This document shows, one piece after another, positions 51,366-60,208 of a stretch of 64,000 bases of DNA. Numbering within the stretch: position 1 is the first letter of the stretch; the number at the start of each line of letters is the position of its first letter. Position numbers and translations under genes: made by a program. The notes beneath the pieces are model-generated. The model made no database searches. It saw only the letters and a program-made list of their open reading frames with translations, and had not been told where the DNA came from. This DNA is from UBA5066 sp048500275 (GTDB lineage: Bacteria; Acidobacteriota; Thermoanaerobaculia; UBA5066), in assembly GCA_048500275.1 (NCBI GenBank), contig JASNYI010000002.1:558001-622000 (forward strand), in the 5' to 3' direction.

Positions 51366-52550
51366 ATGCGCCTTGCCCTGCTCGCCCTCGCCCTCCTGCC
51401 TGCCGGTCTCCTTCAGGCCGTGGAGCCCGCCCCGTCCACCGCGCGGCCGCGCGCCCGGGACGTCGGCATCGCCCCCGGCGTCCTCACGCCCGGACCGCTG
51501 AATGCGATCTCTGACGTCGCGGGGGTGAGGGTCGGCCACGTGACGCTCGTCGAGGGGGATGACGTGAGGACGGGAGTGACGGCGATCCTCCCGCACTCGG
51601 GGAACCTCTTCCGGGAGAAGGTCCCCGCGGCGGTCGTCGTCGGGAACGGCTTCGGCAAGCTCGTCGGCTCGACCCAGGTGAACGAGCTGGGCCAGCTGGA
51701 GACGCCGATCCTCCTGACGAACACGCTCGCCGTGTGGGAGGCCGCGAACGCGCTCGCCGCGCACACCCTCGCTCTCCCGGGGAACGAGGACGCCGTCTCC
51801 GTGAACCCTCTCGTCGGGGAGACGAACGACGGGTGGCTGAACGACATCCGGAAGGCGTCGCTCCTGCGCGAGCACTTCCTCGAGGCGCTCCGCTCCGCCC
51901 GCGAGGGGCCCGTGGCCGAGGGCTCCGTCGGGGCCGGAACCGGGACGACGGCGTTCGGGGGGAAGCGCGAGATCAAGGGAGGAATCGGGACCTCGTCCCG
52001 CCGCGTCCCCGCGTCGGCCGGGAGGCACACCGTCGGCGTCCTCGTCCAGACGAACTTCGGGGGCGTCCTCGTGATGGACGGCGTGCCGGTGGGGGAGGAG
52101 CTCGGCACGCACGCCTTCGCCGACGCCGCGGGGGAGGCGCGCGGGGGGACCGAGAGCGGCTCCTGCATGATCGTCGTCGCCACCGACGCCCCGCTCGACG
52201 CGAACAGCCTCCGGCGCCTCGCCGCTCGCGCCCTCGCAGGGATGGCGCGGACCGGGGCCGGCTTCTCGTCAGGGAGCGGGGACTACGTCGTCGCCTTCTC
52301 GACCGCGCCCTCCCTCCGCATGCCCCACCCCGGGCTCCAGGGCCCGGCGCCCGTCCTCGCACCCGCAACGCTCACGGCGCTCTTCCAGGCGGCGGCGGAA
52401 GCCACGGAGGAGGCGATCTGCAACTCCGTCCTGAAGGCGACGACCGTGCGCGGCTTCCGCGGGCGCGAGTCGCGCGCCCTGCCGATCGACGCGCTGGAGA
52501 AGGTCTTCGCGAAGCACGGTCGGGCGTTCGGGCCCCGGCCCGGGCCCTGA
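51366..52550 (+). CDS. P1-family aminopeptidase (DmpA/BapA-like), secreted
   Basis: A 394-residue protein; the ATG follows GGAGGAGCC. Signal peptide (LALLALALLPAGLLQA). The mature part has NAISDVAGVRVGHVTL at the start and the self-cleavage site before the nucleophilic Ser in TESGSCMIVVATDAPL, the DmpA hallmark (Gly-Ser bond). Autoprocessing would yield alpha and beta chains. These enzymes release N-terminal D- or L-residues or beta-amino acids from peptides. In this genome it would add to peptide degradation in the periplasm. Confidence 0.92.
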   Translation: MRLALLALALLPAGLLQAVEPAPSTARPRARDVGIAPGVLTPGPLNAISDVAGVRVGHVTLVEGDDVRTGVTAILPHSGNLFREKVPAAVVVGNGFGKLVGSTQVNELGQLETPILLTNTLAVWEAANALAAHTLALPGNEDAVSVNPLVGETNDGWLNDIRKASLLREHFLEALRSAREGPVAEGSVGAGTGTTAFGGKREIKGGIGTSSRRVPASAGRHTVGVLVQTNFGGVLVMDGVPVGEELGTHAFADAAGEARGGTESGSCMIVVATDAPLDANSLRRLAARALAGMARTGAGFSSGSGDYVVAFSTAPSLRMPHPGLQGPAPVLAPATLTALFQAAAEATEEAICNSVLKATTVRGFRGRESRALPIDALEKVFAKHGRAFGPRPGP

Positions 52551-52573
52551 CCGCGGGGCCCGCCGGAACGGGC

Positions 52574-52843
52574 CTACTGCTTGGAGAGCTCGCCGTTCTT
52601 GATGACGAGGACGTCGGACCCGCTCGCCTCGACGGTACCGACCCCGACGACGGTGATCTTGCACTCGCTGCAGATCGAGACCTTCGTCGTGTTGCCCTCG
52701 ATCGAGGTCGAGGTCGTCGCGGCCCCCTCCTCGACCTTGACGTCGTACTTCTTCGAATCCTCGTTCTTGAGGTCGACGGCCGCGGCCGTCGCGGCGAACC
52801 CGAGGGTAGCGGCGGCGAGGGCAAAGCACGAAAGAGCTCTCAC
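52574..52843 (-). CDS. Small secreted protein
   Basis: An 89-residue protein starting at GTG 52843 behind GGAAGGAGG, a strong ribosome site. The signal peptide (LSCFALAAATLGFAATAAA) is cleaved before VDLKNEDSKKYDVKVEEG. The mature ~65 residues are beta-rich, with one CSEC pair that may form a disulfide or bind metal. The N-terminal frame extension upstream is a shadow of the MBL gene. Function unknown; probably periplasmic. Confidence 0.7.
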   Translation of the reverse strand: MRALSCFALAAATLGFAATAAAVDLKNEDSKKYDVKVEEGAATTSTSIEGNTTKVSICSECKITVVGVGTVEASGSDVLVIKNGELSKQ

Positions 52844-52873
52844 GATGGCCTCCTCCTTCCCGGTAACGGAAAC

Positions 52874-52938
52874 GGGGTCTGGTCTGCATTCTACACTCTG
52901 CTCGCCGCTCGCAGAATAGAAAATCAAGACCTGACCCC
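52874..52938. repeat. REP-like palindromic repeat, copy 2
   Basis: A 65-bp copy with one mismatch in the left arm (GGGGTCTGGTCT) and a degenerate inner arm. It lies in the divergent gap between the small secreted protein and the MBL-fold gene, 23 bases before the latter's start, so it may influence transcription. Confidence 0.88.
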
Positions 52939-52960
52939 AGAACTGGGGCACTATCGGGGC

Positions 52961-53857
52961 GTGAGCACGACGAAGATCCACACTCTCGACCTCGGTCACG
53001 GACGGCAGCGGACGACGGCGGCGTACCTCGTCGAGTCGGGCGGCGAGGCGGCTCTCGTCGAGACGGGGCCCGACTCGACCTTCCCGAACCTCGTCGCGGG
53101 CCTGGCCCGGCACGGCCTTTCGCCGCGGGACGTGAAGACGGTCTTCCTCACGCACATCCACCTCGACCACGCGGGCGGGGCGTGGCGGATGGCGCGGGAA
53201 GGGGCGACGGTGCACGTCCACCCGAAGGGGGCGCCGCACCTTCTCGACCCGTCCAAGCTCCTCGCCTCGGCGAAGCGGATCTACGCGGAGAAGATGGACG
53301 AGCTCTGGGGGACCCTCGAGCCGATTCCCTCCGAGCGGCTCCGGCCGACGGAGGACGGCGAGGTCGTTCGCGTGGGTGGGGCCGAGGTCCGCGTCGTCGC
53401 GACGCCCGGGCACGCGATCCACCACAACGCGTACCTGGTCGACGGCGTCGCCTTCACGGGCGACGTCGGCGGCGTGAGGGTCGCGGGCGGGCCGGTCCTT
53501 CCGCCGACGCCTCCTCCCGACGTCGACCTCCCGGTCTGGCGGGCGTCGATCGCGCGGCTGCGCGAGCTGAAGCCCGTGGCGCTCTACCCGACGCACTTCG
53601 ACCGGTTCGACGACGTGGACGAGCACCTCGACGCCCTCGAGCGGGAGCTCGCGGCCTGGGCGGGGTGGGTGAAGTCCCGCATGGACGAGGAGAAGGACGA
53701 GGCCGAGGTCGTCCCCGAGTTCGAGGCCTGGCTCACGGGGCGGCTCCGCGGGGCGGGCGTCTCGGAAGAGGGGCTCGTGGAGTACGGCTACGCTCTGCCG
53801 TTCGCGATGAACGTCACGGGGCTGATGCGGTACTGGCGGAACGCGGCACGGGCCTGA
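52961..53857 (+). CDS. MBL-fold metallo-hydrolase
   Basis: A 298-residue cytoplasmic protein starting at GTG 52961. It has THIHLDHAGG (HxHxDH, binuclear metal site), TPGHAIHHN (third His) and FTGDVGGVR (bridging Asp), then a C-terminal helical dimer region (DEEKDEAEVVPEFEAWL). It resembles glyoxalase-II-like or quinoprotein-type hydrolases; thioester or lactone hydrolysis is plausible. Longer open frames that run in from the previous gene are read-through shadows. No ribosome site is clear because the REP-like repeat lies close upstream. Confidence 0.88.
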   Translation: MSTTKIHTLDLGHGRQRTTAAYLVESGGEAALVETGPDSTFPNLVAGLARHGLSPRDVKTVFLTHIHLDHAGGAWRMAREGATVHVHPKGAPHLLDPSKLLASAKRIYAEKMDELWGTLEPIPSERLRPTEDGEVVRVGGAEVRVVATPGHAIHHNAYLVDGVAFTGDVGGVRVAGGPVLPPTPPPDVDLPVWRASIARLRELKPVALYPTHFDRFDDVDEHLDALERELAAWAGWVKSRMDEEKDEAEVVPEFEAWLTGRLRGAGVSEEGLVEYGYALPFAMNVTGLMRYWRNAARA

Positions 53858-53882
53858 CGGGGGGCGCCCCGGCCCCTCCCCA

Positions 53883-55724
53883 TCAAGGCCGGAACCCGCA
53901 CCGCGTCCCGCCCCGCCCGAGGCGGGCCTTGGACGCGGCGAAGTCCCGAAAGACGGGATCGGCCGCGACCTTGTGACACGGGAGACAAGCGCCGACGGCG
54001 AGGGTCCGGCGGAGCTCGGAAGCATCGAGCGAGCGCAGGCCGACGCGGGGGCCGACGCCGGGGGAGCCGGCGTCGAGGTGCGTCCAGGCGTCCGCGGCCA
54101 TTCGAGGCTCCGCCGGGGCCGGCGTCGCGGGACGGAAAGCCGGCAGCGGACCCGACATGTCGAGAGTCCCCGTGCCGAGGCCGAGGGCCCACGACGAGAG
54201 GTGGCAACTGGCGCAGTCGCGCGCCTTCTTTCCCGTGGAGTGCGGGTCGAACGAGGAATAGAGGCGCCGGGCGGTGCGCGGCCCTCCGGCGGCCGTCGCT
54301 TCGAGGTCCATCACCATCCCGGGCACCGCCGGGGCGATGCGGCCGTCGGCGCGGACGGCGAGCGCGGGCGGGCGGGCGTCGTAGCCGTCCGACGACTCGA
54401 CCCAGCGCCCGGGCGTCTCGGCGCCCGTCGCGAAATCCCACTGCCTGCCCTCGCTCTCGTATCGCGTGTGGCAGGTGGAGCAGGTGGGGGCCCAGGCGGC
54501 GTGGCAGGAGCTGCACGTCAGCCGCTCGTGACCGGGGAGTACATGGTTGGCGTCGATCGGCGTCTGTCTCGTGACGAGGGCGACGCCCTGGCCCTTGCGC
54601 AGCGTGACCCAGCCGGAGCCCGAGGGGCGGAGGTTCCAGACCGGCGTGCCGCGCCGGCCGAGCCGGACGCGCTCCTCCGGCGGGCGGGTCTCCCCGCGGA
54701 GGCGGAGGAGGTCGCGCGAGATCGGGTCGGTCACCTCCGCCCACGTCGTCTCCTTCGTCCCCATCGTTCCCGTAGTCCCCGTCGCTCCCTCGCCGCCCAC
54801 GGCCGGTCCGTGGCACGCCTCGCACGTGATCTCGACCTGCTCCTCGGAATGCTCCCACGCCGTGCCGTCGCCCATCAGGTCGGTGTGAAGGTGGCAGTCG
54901 ACGCAGGAGAGGCCGGCGAGGCGGTGGACGTCGGCCTCGGCGCGGCAGGCGGGGCGGCCGTCGTGGAGCGTCGTGGCGGCGTGACCGCAGGCGCCCGCCT
55001 GCGCCTTTTCCACCTCGTAGAGCCCCTCGTAGGTGAGGGCGATCCGCCCGCTCCGGCTGTGGCAGCCGAGGCAGCGGTCGTCGGTGACGCGCGCGTCGAC
55101 GGCGGGGTGCGGGCGCGGGACGGCGCCGGGGAGCCTGCGGGCCACGTGGCAGGCCGAGCAGCCGCTGCCGTTGCCGTGGATCGCGTCGTCGCGGTTCTCG
55201 CGCAGGGCGTGGAGGTGGCAGCCGGCGCAGAGCTTCGCGAGGTGCCGCTCGGCGGGGGAGGGGTTTGCCTTCGCGAGGGTCTCGGCCATCGACGCCGTCC
55301 CGCGCGGCTCGGGGATCTCGCCGAAAGCCCAGCGGTTCACGGAGACGATGCCGCTCGCGCGGGCCATGAGCGACGTCGCGACCCGCTGCGCCTCCCGGAC
55401 GTGGCAGCCGGCGCGGCCGCACGTGAGCGAGACGGTGCGCAGGGCGCCGGGCTCGGGCTCCATCCCGGCGTGCGCGCGGGCCTTGTCGAACGCGAGCGGG
55501 TTGCCGAGGTGGCAGGTGGAGCAGCCGACGGCCGCGCGGGCGTGCGCGCCCCCGGGGTCCTCCTCGGGCCTCACGTGGCAGGTGACGCAGCGCTCCACCT
55601 TTCCCCCCGCCCGGTCGGGGCCGCGGCCGAGCGCGGCCGAGCGCTGCCGCTCGCGCCCGAGGGCGCCGAGGAGGCCGGCGAGGGCGAGGAGGAGGGCGAC
55701 GACGAGAGTGCGCGCGCGGAACAT
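53883..55724 (-). CDS. Multihaem c-type cytochrome (11 CXXCH plus one CX4CH)
   Basis: A 613-residue exported cytochrome from ATG 55724; signal/anchor helix VVALLLALAGLLGALG. I count eleven CXXCH motifs (for example CVTCH, CSTCH, CAGCH, CLGCH, CVDCH, CEACH, CSSCH, CLPCH) and one CX4CH (CGRAGCH), so up to 12 haems. The middle (GATGTTGTMGTKE) is a low-complexity linker. Such proteins carry electrons across the periplasm to terminal reductases. No membrane quinol oxidase partner is adjacent. It is divergent from kal, with only 60 bases between starts. Confidence 0.9.
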   Translation of the reverse strand: MFRARTLVVALLLALAGLLGALGRERQRSAALGRGPDRAGGKVERCVTCHVRPEEDPGGAHARAAVGCSTCHLGNPLAFDKARAHAGMEPEPGALRTVSLTCGRAGCHVREAQRVATSLMARASGIVSVNRWAFGEIPEPRGTASMAETLAKANPSPAERHLAKLCAGCHLHALRENRDDAIHGNGSGCSACHVARRLPGAVPRPHPAVDARVTDDRCLGCHSRSGRIALTYEGLYEVEKAQAGACGHAATTLHDGRPACRAEADVHRLAGLSCVDCHLHTDLMGDGTAWEHSEEQVEITCEACHGPAVGGEGATGTTGTMGTKETTWAEVTDPISRDLLRLRGETRPPEERVRLGRRGTPVWNLRPSGSGWVTLRKGQGVALVTRQTPIDANHVLPGHERLTCSSCHAAWAPTCSTCHTRYESEGRQWDFATGAETPGRWVESSDGYDARPPALAVRADGRIAPAVPGMVMDLEATAAGGPRTARRLYSSFDPHSTGKKARDCASCHLSSWALGLGTGTLDMSGPLPAFRPATPAPAEPRMAADAWTHLDAGSPGVGPRVGLRSLDASELRRTLAVGACLPCHKVAADPVFRDFAASKARLGRGGTRCGFRP

Positions 55725-55784
55725 GAGCGGGCCGCATCGATTATCCTCGCCGGTCGGGGAGGCGAAGGCCTCCGGGGAGTGCTC

Positions 55785-56198
55785 ATGACCAGCGAAACGA
55801 AGAAAGACGCCGAGGGGCTGAAGGTCGTCCTCCGGCTTCGCATGTCCAGCCACGACGCGCACTACGGCGGGAACCTCGTCGACGGGGCCCGGATGCTCGG
55901 GCTCTTCGGCGACGTCGCGACCGAGCTCCTGATCCGCCTCGACGGCGACGAGGGGCTCTTCCGCGCCTACGATTCGGTCGACTTCCTCGCGCCCGTCTAC
56001 GCGGGGGACTACATCGAGGCCGAGGGCGTGATCACGGCCATCGGGAACACGAGCCGGCGCATGGAGTTCGAGGCCCGCAAGGTGATCCGCTCGGCGCCCG
56101 AGGTGAACGACTCCGCCGCCGAGGTCCTCGACCCGCCCGTCGTCGTCTGCCGCGCGAAGGGGACCTGCGTCACCCCGAAAGACAAGCAGCGAGGATAG
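55785..56198 (+). CDS. kal: L-3-aminobutyryl-CoA ammonia-lyase
   Basis: A 137-residue hotdog-fold enzyme. LRMSSHDAHYGGNLVDGARM and DFLAPVYAGDYIEAEGVITA are the characteristic segments of lysine-fermentation Kal proteins, which belong to the acyl-CoA thioesterase superfamily but eliminate ammonia to give crotonyl-CoA. Unlike other pathway genes here it is on the plus strand, convergent with kamE across a REP-like repeat. The ATG follows GGGGAG. Confidence 0.92.
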   Translation: MTSETKKDAEGLKVVLRLRMSSHDAHYGGNLVDGARMLGLFGDVATELLIRLDGDEGLFRAYDSVDFLAPVYAGDYIEAEGVITAIGNTSRRMEFEARKVIRSAPEVNDSAAEVLDPPVVVCRAKGTCVTPKDKQRG

Positions 56199-56213
56199 GG
56201 GGGGCAGGAGTTC

Positions 56214-56285
56214 GGGGTCAGTTCTACGTTCTACACTCTGCGCGCCCGGTGCCGTTCGTAGAATAGAAAATCAAGACCTGACCCC
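56214..56285. repeat. REP-like palindromic repeat, copy 3 (overlaps kamE end)
   Basis: A 72-bp copy between kal and kamE with a degenerate left arm (GGGGTCAGTTCT). Its right arm covers 56271-56285, supplying the last four codons and the stop of kamE. It is longer than the other copies because of a longer central loop. Confidence 0.88.
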
Positions 56286-57005
56286 AAGCCTGTCGATCAG
56301 GAAGGTGGCGACGTGCTCGGCGTAGGTGCCGGGGCCGAAGCCGGCGTCGTAGCCGAGCTCGACGGCGAGCTTGTTGCCGATCCGGGTGCCGCCGGCGCAG
56401 ACGACGAAGCGTTCGCGCAGGCCCCTGGCCTCGAGGAGCTCGATGAGCTGGGTCAGGTTCCCGACGTGGACGTCCTTCTGGGTGACGATCTGGCTGACGA
56501 GGATGGCGTCGGCGTTCAGCTTCACGGCGGCGTCGATCAGCTTCTCGTTCGGCACCTGGGCGCCGAGGTTGTGGGCCTCGACCTCGGGGTAGCGCTCGAG
56601 GCCGTAGTGGTGGTTGTAGCCCTTCATGTTCATGATGGCGTCGATGCCGACGGTGTGCGCGTCGAAGCCGGTGCAGGCGCCGACGACGACGAGCTTTCGC
56701 CCGAGCCGCTCGCGGATCGCCGTGCAGGCCTCGTCCATCGTGTAGACCTTCGCGCCCGTCGCCTCCTCGACCTGGACCGCGTCGTAGTCGACGGCGGCCT
56801 CGGTCTTCCCGTAGGCGACGTAGAAGCTGAACCCCTCGGAGAGGGGCGCGGAGTGGACGACCTCGACGTGCCGGAAGCCGAGCTTGCCGACGAAGAGGCG
56901 CGCCGCCTCGCGGCCGCGGGGGCCGAAGGGGACGGGAAGGGTGAAGGAGAGCTGGACGGCGCCGTCGTCCAGCGTGTCGCCGTAGGGCCTCACGATCGTC
57001 GCCAT
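56271..57005 (-). CDS. kamE: Lysine 5,6-aminomutase beta subunit (cobalamin-binding)
   Basis: A 244-residue subunit of the adenosylcobalamin- and PLP-dependent D-lysine/L-beta-lysine 5,6-aminomutase. GACTGFDAHTVGIDAIMNM contains the DxHxxG motif that ligates cobalt through His, and the Rossmann-like B12 domain follows (DAILVSQIVTQKDVH, VVCAGGTRIGNKLA). The last four residues (GVRS) and the TGA are encoded by a REP-like repeat, so the natural C-terminus has been replaced, though only beyond the conserved fold. Its ATG is one base after the kamD stop. Confidence 0.96.
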   Translation of the reverse strand: MATIVRPYGDTLDDGAVQLSFTLPVPFGPRGREAARLFVGKLGFRHVEVVHSAPLSEGFSFYVAYGKTEAAVDYDAVQVEEATGAKVYTMDEACTAIRERLGRKLVVVGACTGFDAHTVGIDAIMNMKGYNHHYGLERYPEVEAHNLGAQVPNEKLIDAAVKLNADAILVSQIVTQKDVHVGNLTQLIELLEARGLRERFVVCAGGTRIGNKLAVELGYDAGFGPGTYAEHVATFLIDRLGVRS

Positions 57006-57006
57006 C

Positions 57007-58566
57007 TCAGCCTCCGAGCCCCAGCTCGCGGTGGAGGTGGTCCTCGAACGGGTTCCAGTAGCCGTCGGACTTCTTCCGGAGGCCCTCCAGACCCTTGCCG
57101 CCGTCGCGGGGGCGCTTCACGTCGGCGAAGAGCCCCTCGGCGATGGCGTCCATCAGCCCCGCGCCCTCGATCCGCTCGAGGAAGGCGAGAGCCTCGTCGA
57201 GGACCTGGTTCGCCCGGCGGACGACGAGGCCGTCCTCGCGGAACGTCACCTCGTCGCCGAGGTCGGCCATGCTGCTCATGACGTACTTCGCGTTCTCGAG
57301 GGCGAGGTAGCGGTCCTGCATGAACGGGGTGTGGATCGCCTCGGTGAGCATCCCGAGGAGGTGGATCCCCTGCCCGGTCATCCGGGAGGCGAAGTTGAAG
57401 AGGGCGTTCTGGACGACGCCGCGGAAGACGTCGCCCGTCATGAACTTCGTCGGCGGCATGTACTTCAGCGGCGCCTCGGGAAAGATCTCGCGCGCCATGA
57501 GCGCCTGGGAGAGCTCGAGGAGGAAGCCGTTCCGGATCGACGGGTCCATCTCGAAGGCGTGCCCGAGCCCCATCTGCCACGGCTCGAGGCCGGCGGCGTA
57601 CGCGAAGCGCTCGTTCAGGAACTGGCTCGCGAGGACGGTGTACGCCTTCTCCACCGCGTCGGAGGTCGTCAGGTAGTTGTCCTCGCCGGTGTTGATGACG
57701 ACGCCCGCCCAGGCGTTCACCATCCGGCTGAACTTCTGGTCGACGAACGTCCGGTACATGTTGATGTCGCGGAAGAGGATCCCGTACATCGAGTCGTTCA
57801 GCATCATGTCGAGGCGCTCGAGCGCCCCCATGACCGCGATCTCGGGCATGCAGAGGCCGGAGGCGTAGTTCGTGAGGTGGACGTAGCGCCCCTGCCGCTC
57901 GATCTCCTCGTCGAGGGCGGCCCTCATGATCCGGAAGTTCTCCTGCGTGGCGTAGGTGCCGCCGAAGCCCTCGGTCGTCGCTCCGTAGGGGACGTAGTCG
58001 AGGAGCGACTGCGCGGTCGTCCGGATGACGGCGACGACGTCGGCTCCCTGCGACGCGGCGGCGCGGGCCTGCTTCACGTCCTCGTGGATGTTCCCGGTCG
58101 CCACGATGACGTAGAGAAGCGGGGAGTGGTTCTTCCCCTCGAACCGCGCGAGGAGCTTCTCGCGGCGGGCCCGGTTCCCCTTCACGCGCCGCGTGGCAGC
58201 GTCGACGAGCTCCCTCGCCTTCTCCTCGAGCGCCTCGGGCGGTGCGAGCGGCAGGTCGTCGAGGCGGAGCCCCTCCGCGACGCGGCGGCTCAGGCCGGCC
58301 GCGTCCTCGCCCGTCCTCACGAGCGCGTTCGCCCACCACCGGAGCGCCCCCTCCTCGAGCCGGCCCGAGAGCTGGTCGACGACGAGGTTCGGCACGGGGA
58401 CGCCGTCGGCGTCGGCGCCGTCGGCCCCTGCGAGGCGGAGCGTGGCCCGCTCGACCGTGACGGTCGTGTGGGCCTCGACGAGCTCCATGACCGGGGCGAC
58501 GATCCGCGCCGCCAGCCCGCGGGCGCGGTCGATCTTCTCCTTGGGCAGGCCGAGACGGCTCTCCAT
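57007..58566 (-). CDS. kamD: Lysine 5,6-aminomutase alpha subunit
   Basis: A 519-residue PLP-binding subunit that pairs with KamE to move the terminal amino group of beta-lysine to C5, yielding 3,5-diaminohexanoate. The N-terminus (DRARGLAARIVAPVMELVEAHTT) and the central TIM-barrel region (YVIVATGNIHEDVKQARAAA, NYASGLCMPEIAVMGALERL) match the family. The ATG follows AGGAGGACCC. It directly precedes kamE with one base between, and kamB lies 13 bases upstream, so kamB-kamD-kamE are one unit. Confidence 0.96.
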   Translation of the reverse strand: MESRLGLPKEKIDRARGLAARIVAPVMELVEAHTTVTVERATLRLAGADGADADGVPVPNLVVDQLSGRLEEGALRWWANALVRTGEDAAGLSRRVAEGLRLDDLPLAPPEALEEKARELVDAATRRVKGNRARREKLLARFEGKNHSPLLYVIVATGNIHEDVKQARAAASQGADVVAVIRTTAQSLLDYVPYGATTEGFGGTYATQENFRIMRAALDEEIERQGRYVHLTNYASGLCMPEIAVMGALERLDMMLNDSMYGILFRDINMYRTFVDQKFSRMVNAWAGVVINTGEDNYLTTSDAVEKAYTVLASQFLNERFAYAAGLEPWQMGLGHAFEMDPSIRNGFLLELSQALMAREIFPEAPLKYMPPTKFMTGDVFRGVVQNALFNFASRMTGQGIHLLGMLTEAIHTPFMQDRYLALENAKYVMSSMADLGDEVTFREDGLVVRRANQVLDEALAFLERIEGAGLMDAIAEGLFADVKRPRDGGKGLEGLRKKSDGYWNPFEDHLHRELGLGG

Positions 58567-58579
58567 GGGTCCTCCTGGT

Positions 58580-60208
58580 TCAGTCCCCGTCGCGGAGGAA
58601 GTCCTCGGCGCGAAGGGCGAGCGCGGGCGAGAGGCCGAGGAGGCGGGCGACGGTGATCGCGTCGGACCGCCGCTCTCCCGGCTCGTCGGGCTCGAGGGAA
58701 TAGCGCATGAGGGTGTCGATCCGCCGGATCCGGGCGGCGAGGTCGTCGTCTCCGCCGGCCTCGAGGTCGAGGCGCGCGCGGTCGAGGCCGCCCATCCGGA
58801 GGTAGCGGACGCCGGGGAGCCGTTTCACTCCCTGGAAGTGGGTCGAGAAGAGGACGACGGCGCGCGGATGCCCGGCGAGCGCCTCGAGGACGGCCGAGAG
58901 GAGCGCCTCGGCCTCGGCGGAGCTCGTCGTCCGCGCGAACTCGTCGAAGAGGGCGAGCGTGTCGCCCTCGAGGTCGGGCCAGGCCCCGGCGAGCTGGCGG
59001 ATCTCGAAGCCGAAGCCGGAGAGCCCGCGCCCCTCGTCCCTCCCGCGCCCCTCGCCCACGTAGTGGAATCGGCGGAAGACGCGCGTGGCGAAGGCGCGGG
59101 CCGGGACGAAGAGGCCCGACTGCGCCGCGAGCTGGAGGAAGGCGACCGTCCGGAGCGCGACCGTCTTCCCTCCCATGTTCGAGCCGAAGACGACCGTCGG
59201 CCCGGGGGCGAGGTCGGCGTCGAGCGGCGTGTAGGGAGTCCCGAGGCTCGCGCAGAGCTCCTCGGTCGGGAGGTGCCGCCCGCCCTCGACGCGGATCCCC
59301 TCCGCGCCGAACGTCGGGCGGACGAGCCCGGCCTCGCGGGCGAGACGGGCGCGCGCGAGGGCGAGGTCGAGCTCCTCGACGGCCTTCGCCTGCTCGAGGA
59401 AGGCGGGGAGCGCCTCGCGGAGCGGGACGGAGAGGGCCGTGAGGACGCGCGTCTCGAGGACGCGCTCCTCCGCGAGGAGAGCGGCGCGCTCGTCGGCGAG
59501 GCGGAGCGCCTCCGCGGCCGGCCGGGGCCTCACGCAGAGCCGCGCGGCGTCCCACGGCTCGACGTCGAGAAGGTCGGTTGCGCCGGCGGGCGGGCCGAGC
59601 CGCTCCCTCGGGACGAGGAGAAAGGCCCGTCCCTCGAACGCGAAGCCCCACCGGGCGCGGATCGCGGACTCGTGCGCCTCGCGGAGACTTCGCGCCGCCG
59701 CGTCGTTCTCCCGGAGGGCCGCGCGGACCCGTGCGAGCTCCGGGTCGTAGGCGTCGGCCACGTGGAACGTCTCGTCCCCCTGCCGGCCGGCCCCGAGGAG
59801 GGCGGAGAGCTCCGCCGGGAGCGGGCTCAGCCCGAGAAGCTCCTTCAGCTCCCGCGGCAGGAGGGCGAGGAGCGCCCCGTGGTTGAAGAGGAACTTCTTG
59901 AGCTGGAAGAGCTCCACCTCGTCGAACGCGTCGCGCGGGGAGTCGGGGAAGCGCGGCAGCCGGTCGAGGTGGTGGTGGAGGCGGTCGAGGGCGACGCGAT
60001 CCGCGTCGAGTCTGTCGCGGCCGCCGAGCCCGTTCAGCCCGTCGAGAAGCCGAAGCGCGGCGTCCGTCCGGTCGTGGAGCGCCTCGAGGGCCGTGCGGTC
60101 GGCGAGCGGCGCGAGCCGCGCCTTCGCAGCCCTCCCGAAAGGCGTCCGCGGGAGAAAGCGCGCCCAGAGCGCGTCCACCTCGGCCCAGGCCCGGAGGTCG
60201 AGGCTCAC
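58580..60208 (-). CDS. kamB: MutS-like ATPase, putative aminomutase reactivase KamB
   Basis: A 542-residue protein starting at GTG 60208, overlapping the upstream stop. It has a MutS-type ATPase at the C-terminus: Walker A VFGSNMGGKTVALR (near residue 340) and Walker B LALFDEFARTTS (near 430), with an N-terminal helical lever region, but no mismatch-recognition domain. In lysine fermenters this gene is found beside kamDE and is proposed to work with KamC to restore aminomutase that has lost its cobalamin. It is not expected to repair DNA. Confidence 0.85.
   Translation of the reverse strand: MSLDLRAWAEVDALWARFLPRTPFGRAAKARLAPLADRTALEALHDRTDAALRLLDGLNGLGGRDRLDADRVALDRLHHHLDRLPRFPDSPRDAFDEVELFQLKKFLFNHGALLALLPRELKELLGLSPLPAELSALLGAGRQGDETFHVADAYDPELARVRAALRENDAAARSLREAHESAIRARWGFAFEGRAFLLVPRERLGPPAGATDLLDVEPWDAARLCVRPRPAAEALRLADERAALLAEERVLETRVLTALSVPLREALPAFLEQAKAVEELDLALARARLAREAGLVRPTFGAEGIRVEGGRHLPTEELCASLGTPYTPLDADLAPGPTVVFGSNMGGKTVALRTVAFLQLAAQSGLFVPARAFATRVFRRFHYVGEGRGRDEGRGLSGFGFEIRQLAGAWPDLEGDTLALFDEFARTTSSAEAEALLSAVLEALAGHPRAVVLFSTHFQGVKRLPGVRYLRMGGLDRARLDLEAGGDDDLAARIRRIDTLMRYSLEPDEPGERRSDAITVARLLGLSPALALRAEDFLRDGD

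Noticed and set aside
51734..53857. A 707-codon plus-strand frame ending with the MBL-fold protein, suggesting a fusion
   Set aside because: The first ~410 codons lie over the P1 peptidase, the small secreted gene and a repeat in a wrong frame. The MBL domain starts cleanly at GTG 52961.
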